Shown in pieces: positions 58,375-64,000 of a stretch of DNA of 64,000 bases. This stretch comes from Acorus gramineus (taxonomy: Eukaryota > Streptophyta > Magnoliopsida > Acorales > Acoraceae), in the NCBI GenBank assembly GCA_030737835.1, contig JAUJYN010000039.1, positions 372,001-436,000 on the forward strand, in the 5' to 3' direction. Each line of letters begins with the position of its first letter. Position 1 is the stretch's first letter. The notes below the pieces were generated by a model. The model was not told the DNA's origin. It ran no database searches and saw only the letters and a program-made list of their open reading frames with translations. A program made the position numbers and the translations under genes.

Positions 58375-59010
58375 TTCGTTGTCTTCTTCGAGGAATGAGT
58401 GTTCTAAAATTTTATTGGAGTACGATAGTCCTCACTGTTGTCTTTTTTTTATTAATCAGACTCTCAGTCGTACTTTAGGAGGTCAAGTTCCCTTCCATGT
58501 TTTGTATCATGCTCGTACTTGTTTTGTTCAGGATAGGGGGCCCTCACGCACCAAGCTTGATGATAAGTCTATACATTGTATCTTCCTTGGTTATTCCACC
58601 ATGTCCAAAAGATAAAGATGCTATGATCCTATTTCTCAGAGATTGTTTCATTCCCTTGATGTTACATTTTTTGAAGATGTGCCATATTTTATGACACGGT
58701 TCTGCAACATTCGTCTTCACTGGTTTGACTGACTTCATTTTTTTTGTCATTGCCTTTGCGACAGCCACAGTCGCCACCACCACAGTCTCCTCTTATTTTA
58801 TACACTTGCAGACCTCGGCCACCTCTCTCAGCTGCTCACTAGTCGGCATCCTCCTCGAACTCAAGTATACGTTCTTCCTTGACCATTCCACATTCTGTTC
58901 TTGAATTGCCTCCATTTAACTTTGATGTGCCTATTGCTCTTCGCAAAGGTTGTCAGAGTTGTGTCACTGCTCATCCTCTTACCTAGTTTGTTTCTTGTCA
59001 GGGACATTCC
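58375..59010 (+). pseudogene. copia integrase C-terminal part
   Basis: Joining 51387 to 58375 restores the reading through the insertion point. Further on, LSRTLGGQVPFHVLYHART and KLDDKSIHCIFLGYS mark the GKRP-type tail of copia integrase. Frame breaks occur at about 58430 and 58610. Confidence 0.8.
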
Positions 59011-59028
59011 GATTCCTACAAAGCTTAC

Positions 59029-60056
59029 TTGGCTTCTACATCGTCTATCCGTATTCCTCGTACTGTTACTGAGGCATTACAGGATTCTCTATGGACCGCC
59101 GCTATGACCGCTGAGATGGATGCCTTGCAGAAAAATCATACGTGGGAGTTAGATGATCTTCCACCAGGGGAGAGGACCATTGGCTGTCGATGGGTTTTCA
59201 CAGTAAAATACAAGGTTGATGGGGCTGTTGAGCGGTATAAGGCACGCCTTGTTGCAAAAGGCTTTACTCAGACTCCAGGGAAGGATTTTCATGCTACATT
59301 TGCTCCTGTTGCCAAGCTGACTACTGTTCGGCTTCTTGTCTCTCTTGCTGCTTGCCACAACTGGCCTCTTCATCAGATGGATGTGAAGAATGCTTTTCTT
59401 CATGGCGACTTGATCGAGAAAATTTATATGGATCGTCCGCCTAGTTTTCATCTTTAGGGGGGGTATTTCGGGAAGGTGTGTCTTCTTCTCAAATCTTTAT
59501 ATGGACCGAAGCAGTCACCGAGAGCATGGTTTCAGAGATTCAGTGTAATCATTCTCTCTCTTGGATTCACTTGTTGTCATGCTGATCATACTTGCTTCAT
59601 TTGTCGAAGTAATGGACGGTGCACCATTGTTCTGGTTTACGTGGATGATATCATTATCACAGGAGATGATGCTGATTTCATTGTTAGGGTGAAGTCTGAG
59701 CTTGGACATGCATTTGATGTGAAGGTTTAGGTCCTCTTTGGTATTTTTTACGGATTGAGATTGCTCGTTCACGCCATGGTATTTCGCTCTCCCAGCGAAA
59801 ATACACTCTTGATCTTCTTGAGGACACCGGTATGCTTGGATGTCGCCCTGCCACTTCTCCTATGGACCAGAACCATCGCCTTCGTGTTGAATCAGGCAAC
59901 CTTCTGTCAGATCCTTCTTTGTGTCATCGTCTAGTGGGTTGTTTGATCTACTTGACGAATACTAGACCTGATTTGACTTTTGCTATCAGCGTGGTGAGTC
60001 AATTCATGCATGCCCCACAGACTTCTCACCTAGATGCTGTTTATAGGATTCTTTAA
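59029..60056 (+). pseudogene. copia reverse transcriptase remnant
   Basis: 59029-59457 contains [32 protein letters not shown] and [13 protein letters not shown] (first catalytic aspartate). It ends in an in-frame TAG at 59455. The next frame keeps SLYGPKQSPRAWF and the catalytic YVDDI (59638-59652), then stops at 59728-59730. A third frame (about 59760-60056) continues with RKYTLDLLEDTGMLGCRP and the connection to RNase H. Catalytic residues are intact but the frame is broken at least three times. Confidence 0.92.
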
Positions 60057-60059
60057 TAC

Positions 60060-60593
60060 TTGAAGTCATGCCTAGGTCTTGGCTTATTCTATGCTACTAG
60101 TGCTCAGCCTATCATTTCTTGCTACACTGATGCAGATTATGCTGGTTCACTCACTGATTATCGATCCACTTCTGATTTTTGTACTTTCCATGGGGGCAAC
60201 CTTATTTCCTGGAAAAGTAAGAAACAGAGTGTTGTCGCTCGTTCTCCTGCTAAGGCAGAATATTGTGCCATGGCCCAAGGCACATGTGAGATCATTTGGT
60301 TGCACTCTCTTTTGACAGAGTTGGGATTCCCTGTGGCTGGTTCATCTACTTTGTTTTGTGATAAGCAATTTGCCATTATGCTTGCTTCAGACTCAGTTTT
60401 TCATGAGCTGACCAAACATATTCAGGTTGTTGTTCACTTTCTTCGAGAGAAAGTACAGTCGGGCATCATTGACACAGGTTTTGTCTTTTCTAATGAACAG
60501 CTTGCTGATATGTTCACCATGTCCGTTGGTCCCTCTGTTCTTCATTCTAGCTTGATCAAGTTGGGCTTGATTGATATCTTCGCTCCAACTTGA
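60060..60593 (+). pseudogene. copia RNase H
   Basis: A 177-residue open frame includes SCYTDADYAGSLTDYRSTSD (catalytic D), KSKKQSVVARSPAKAEY (catalytic E) and FCDKQFAI (CDNQ changed to CDKQ). The usual RTKHI is LTKHI. LADMFT..G marks the C-terminus, with a stop at 60591-60593. Confidence 0.9.
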
Positions 60594-60600
60594 GGGGGAG
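60591..60600 (+). promoter_or_regulatory. copia polypurine tract
   Basis: TGAGGGGGAG abuts the 3' LTR, the normal position and wording for plant copia. Confidence 0.85.
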
Positions 60601-60836
60601 TATTGGAGTCATTATATAGGCCTGTTGTTGAGCCTATTCCCGAAGGCCCGGGTGTTGGGGGGCAACGCCCCCATGGGCCGCAGCCCCCCCAGGGCGGAGG
60701 GAATAGGCCCAACAACAGAACCATGTGGTGAATTTTTGTCATGGGTATTTTGATCATTTTCTATTTCTAGAGTGAGTACATCTTATAACTATATAAGAAA
60801 CTTTTCAGCCTCCATTACTCAATACAATATTATTCT
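60601..60836 (+). repeat. copia 3' LTR with an inverted-repeat expansion
   Basis: It starts TATTGGAGTCATTATATAGG. It is about 50 bp longer than the 5' LTR because of an added arm (60697-60717, gggaataggcccaacaaca) that is the reverse complement of 60618-60637. A G/C-rich loop lies between. Confidence 0.8.
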
Positions 60837-61040
60837 ATTTAAGGCATCACCTTTTTTGGGGGAAGACTAGTCTACGTCGGTCCGTATGTACTAATGATAG
60901 GGAGATAGCTGGTATCTTGCACTACCCATTGTGCACGTGAAACCAGTACTTGGTTGTTCTAGTATACATTTGGTCGAGTCCGTGGAGAGGGGGCAGCAGG
61001 TGCCTATGCCGACCCGCCATTGCATACTCGATCCTGATAG
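60837..61040 (+). mobile_element. family C repeat, third segment
   Basis: It starts with the second copy of the 83-bp duplication (60837-60919) and continues with unique family C sequence to the GATAG target duplication of L5 (61036-61040). Confidence 0.6.
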
Positions 61041-63941
61041 CACTTTTTAGCCTTCTAGTAACCATTGGAACATTCTGGCAGTTTTTCAGTTTTTTTCATT
61101 TTTCGATCGGAACCGCTAAAATTTTGGACTGTTAGCTATCATCCTAAGTTTGAGGACTCCGATTGAAAATCTAACTGCATATTATGTGTCCTAGTGCCAT
61201 TCCAAGTCACTCACGAAAATTTCATCGAATTCCGGTAACGTTTCAGAATTTCACAGTTCTGAAGCGTATCCGGGTTTTGACCGAGCGAGAAGTCATTGGG
61301 AGACTTGACTTGGTCAAAGTTGACCTTTGACTTGGTCAAAAGGTTTTGGATTTTAGTGTGGTTGGGTTGACTTGGGTCAACGTACACTTAGACTCACCTA
61401 AACCTAATCTAACCTAGCTTAACCCTAATCTAATTTCAAGTGGTGAGTGTGTGAGGTGTGTGTGTGGTCCCCTTTAAGTCCACGCCTAGCTTTTGTTTTC
61501 CCGCCACTATTCATCATCTTCTCCACCCAAATTTCTCTCTCTCCCTCTCTTTAAAAACCCCATAAGACCTAGCTAGGGTGCTTGAAACCAAAAACCCAAA
61601 GGAGAGAAAAGATAGGTGAGCTCCCGATCTATCTTCCGGTGGTCTCGGATTCGAGTTCCCTCAAGTGTGACCCCCTCTAATGCCCTCTTTTCTCCTCTGA
61701 TTTCAGCCATTTCAAGGGCTGAAGGAGATCGTGGTGGTGGTGGTCCTTGAGGAGGTGTTTCGGTGCGCGAAGAGCAACCGATCTTCCCTTCCTTCCTTTC
61801 CTTCCTAGGGTAAGGTTTCTTTCCTTCCTTTTCTTGCTTAGATGCATGTTAGGAGGGTGTTTTTGGGTATGGGTGGCTGTTGGTGGCGGTTGGTGGCCAT
61901 TGGTGGCCGTTGGGGAGGTGGTAGGGTGTCTCGGGTAGGCTGGCAGCGCAGGCAGGCAGGCTGGCAGGCAGGGCGGGCAGAGCAGGCTGGTAGGGCATGC
62001 GCGCGTGCGTGCGGGAGTGCGCGCGGGTGGAGCAGGAGCGTGCGGGTGCTGTGCGGTGGGCGCCGTGCAGGGGCGTGCGCGCGGGGCGCTGCGCAGAGGC
62101 GCAGTGCGTGCCGCGCACAGGGGGCCGCGTGTGGATGTTGCGTGCAGGGCGCCGTGCGGGGGCGTGCGCGCGGAGCGCTACGCAGAGGCGCAGGCGTGTT
62201 GTGCGTGCGCGATGAGGCGAGCCGGTGGTGCGCGCGGGGTGCGCGCGGGGTGAGGCGCTGGGGTGCAGGGCATGCGGGTGTGCGCGCTGGTGCTGCGCTG
62301 GGGCGCAGTGAGCGCGCGGTGCACCCGGGGGGGACTCGGCGGCGTGTCCTGGCTTGCGGGCAGGGGCTCGACAGTGTGCCTAGGTGTGTGGGCTGGGGCG
62401 CGGCTGTGCGCCTGGGTCGGGTGGCTGTGTGAACGGCTGCCGGGGGTTCGGGAGTGAGTCGGGGTGCTCGGACTCGCGTGCGTACAGGCCGTATGTACGC
62501 TTGTCCGAGTGTTGGGTATTTTTGTGTATTTTTGTATATATTTGTGTATTTTACTCACCGAGTTGATTACCCTGTCTTGCAGATCTTGACGGACGGTCGC
62601 GCGACGACCCGGTTATCGGTGAGTGGGACAACCCAACCCAGTAGGGAGGCGCTATATGCACTTGGGCGTATACCGTCCTCCCCTGGGGCACCACGGTTAA
62701 TATTAACTTGATTAATATGTAGTATGCATGCTACCCTAGACTTTGTATGTTAGGGACTTGCACCCTTAGGATATGTGTAAGAGCCATGCATCCTGTCACC
62801 CTGTTCTCACGCTAGGAAGCCTCGACCTATGCATGTGTCCTACTAGTTTAATTTATTAAATTAAATGTGAACTTATAGTATTTTAAGCATGCCTTAGGGA
62901 ATATTAAGGGGCCTTGCGAGGTCAACATTGAGACCCGGGCTAGGGTACTCCGTGTTCCTTGTTTGGTTGTCGGGATGTCCTATATCGGGACCTCATGGTG
63001 CCCTCCCGAGGTTTCTTTTCCCAATAATATTATATATGTTCCCCACATCTTGGTTATGCGCCCTGGAGGAATTATGAAGAATTCATGGCATTGGAGTTGT
63101 TGAGATGCGTTGTCGACGGATCCGAGTGGATCATATGCGTATGGATAGGCTGTTTCTGTACCCTTCGTTGGATCCGTGTAGAGACTGCCCCAGCGTTAGA
63201 AAGGCCATCCCGTGAGAGGGCTCCCATCAGTAGGTACCTCCTGATTTTGGATTCGGACCGTGCTGAATGTGGGAGTGACCAAGCGGCCTACGGAGTGGAG
63301 GAGAGACTATCGGTGGACCAAGGGTGATTAACAGCCTAGTCAGTCCCAATATCCTATGTCACCATATTGAGGGGTGAGGGTGAGGGTGTGGTGGGTCGGC
63401 GATGTAGCGACCCACTGGATTTGTGTAGTTCCTGCCACTTTGAGGCTTTTAATGATTATTTGTGGTTAATATAAATTGTGATGCATGGGTTGTGCTATTC
63501 ACTGAGCATGTGGCTCACCCCTCGCATAATTTTTCTCCAGTTATTACTGATTCTGATCTGAAGGAGGAGCTCCTCGAGAGACTTCATCAGTAGCGGAGCA
63601 GCGCCACGTCCCGCGAGTATTAGAGGCCATCAACATCCTTTCTTTGATTGTATGTATTATATTTCCGTGCTTGGGCACTCGTTGTATTATATTTGGATGT
63701 ATGTGTGTATATTGGCTCTCACAGGATAGTTGATTATGTATCGAGTCTGTAGTATGTTTTTGAATTACAGACTCAGTCTTTTAGCTTCCGCTATCTTTGT
63801 ATATATCATGTCATCCTTGCTTTGTTGTCTGTGTTGTCATTTTAGCTGTTATTTAGAGTATATTATTGATCTCCTGTATAGACTGCTGATATCATGTATA
63901 CACTTGCCGCGTCCCGGGGACGGCCGCCCTGGGGCGTGACA
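61041..63941 (+). mobile_element. A-family LTR L5, 5'-truncated by about 14 bp
   Basis: Ends in GGGGCGTGACA (63941). GATAG occurs at 61036-61040 and 63942-63946. The LTR begins at CACTTTTTAGCC, so the first ~14 bp (TGTTATATATGTGT) are missing while the target duplication is kept. Contains the W-box cluster (61300-61385), splice-like chain (acceptor 61705, donor 61809, acceptor 62582, donor 62617), GC-rich core (61935-62500), one 125-bp cassette (62905-63025), G-run motif (63375-63402) and hairpin (63503-63517). Confidence 0.85.
61935..62500 (+). repeat. GC-rich minisatellite core of L5
   Basis: About 565 bp. Units with 'gcgcagaggcgcag' recur at 62091-62104 and 62182-62195, in the same spacing as the L2 units on the other strand. 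Confidence 0.8.
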
Positions 63942-64000
63942 GATAGCCGTATTTGGAGTCATAATAATCGTGTCTAACCCTTTTGTTTGTTTGGTCATTG
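63942..64000 (+). mobile_element. family C repeat, fourth segment (runs off the window)
   Basis: It begins with the GATAG duplication and continues family C past the end of the window. Confidence 0.5.

Larger units (their letters stand above)
46626..60836 (+). mobile_element. Ty1/copia element, decayed and interrupted by three insertions
   Basis: Order: 5' LTR (46626 to about 46812), tRNA-Met-type primer binding site, gag, protease, integrase, reverse transcriptase, RNase H, polypurine tract, 3' LTR (60601-60836). That order (integrase before RT) defines copia. Its own sequence is 46626-46956, 49366-51387 and 58375-60836, about 4.8 kb, the normal size. Gag is frameshifted, the protease DSGA motif reads DLGA, integrase has two catalytic residues replaced, and RT and RNase H have in-frame stops. 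It cannot move by itself. Flanks are an 83-bp direct duplication rather than the usual 5 bp. Confidence 0.92.

Noticed and set aside
1..64000. CRISPR array, tRNA, rRNA, or phage/bacterial system
   Set aside because: No regularly spaced identical repeats with unique spacers, no rRNA wording and no cloverleaf-like gene was recognised. All evidence is for plant nuclear DNA.

Overview
This is nuclear DNA of a flowering plant; the species cannot be told from the sequence alone. The evidence is two intron-containing, plant-specific genes (a P-class pentatricopeptide repeat gene and a DCD-domain gene), GT-AG introns up to about 2.9 kb, and a dense layer of plant transposable elements (Ty3/gypsy, Ty1/copia, LINE, hAT, MULE-like, CACTA-like, MITEs). 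There is no organellar or bacterial gene organisation.

Layout. 1-7910: decayed repeats. They comprise a degenerate LTR fragment, a CACTA-like left end with a frameshifted two-exon piece of an ethanolamine-phosphate cytidylyltransferase gene (PECT1) close to it, two diverged copies of a long GC-rich LTR family (called family A here), and a PIF/Harbinger-like remnant. 8200-18175: a seven-coding-exon PPR gene on the minus strand, encoding about 577 residues, with LINE and MITE debris in its introns. 18270-26260: TE debris (MULE-like elements with long terminal repeats, a LINE tail, a hAT/Tip100 remnant, a fold-back element). 26260-31560: the DCD-domain gene on the plus strand, encoding about 1097 residues. 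31785-35225: a 1-kb segment present twice, with a MITE inserted in only one copy.

35460-64000 is a nest of retroelements that can be unpicked with target-site duplications (TSDs). A host repeat (family C) was hit by an A-family solo LTR (L1, TSD CTTCC), by a copia element flanked by an 83-bp duplication, and by another A LTR (L5, TSD GATAG). L1 was in turn hit by an inverted A LTR (L2) and by a decayed gypsy element (TSD ATATC) whose 3' LTR identifies family A as a Ty3/gypsy chromovirus-type LTR. The copia element was hit by a 2.4-kb solo LTR (family B, TSD CACTG) and by two unrelated LTRs that used the same TGTGG target. One of these (L3) was hit by a further inverted A LTR (L4).

The two host genes are probably functional. 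All TE coding regions visible here are broken. The least ordinary signal is the A-family LTR itself. All eight copies, across strands and ages, carry most of an ordered chain of splice-site-like signals around a fast-changing GC-rich minisatellite. The clear copies also have a cluster of W-box cores, and seven copies across two LTR families share a short hairpin. G-run motifs lie just upstream of that hairpin. None of this was computed; it was read by eye.
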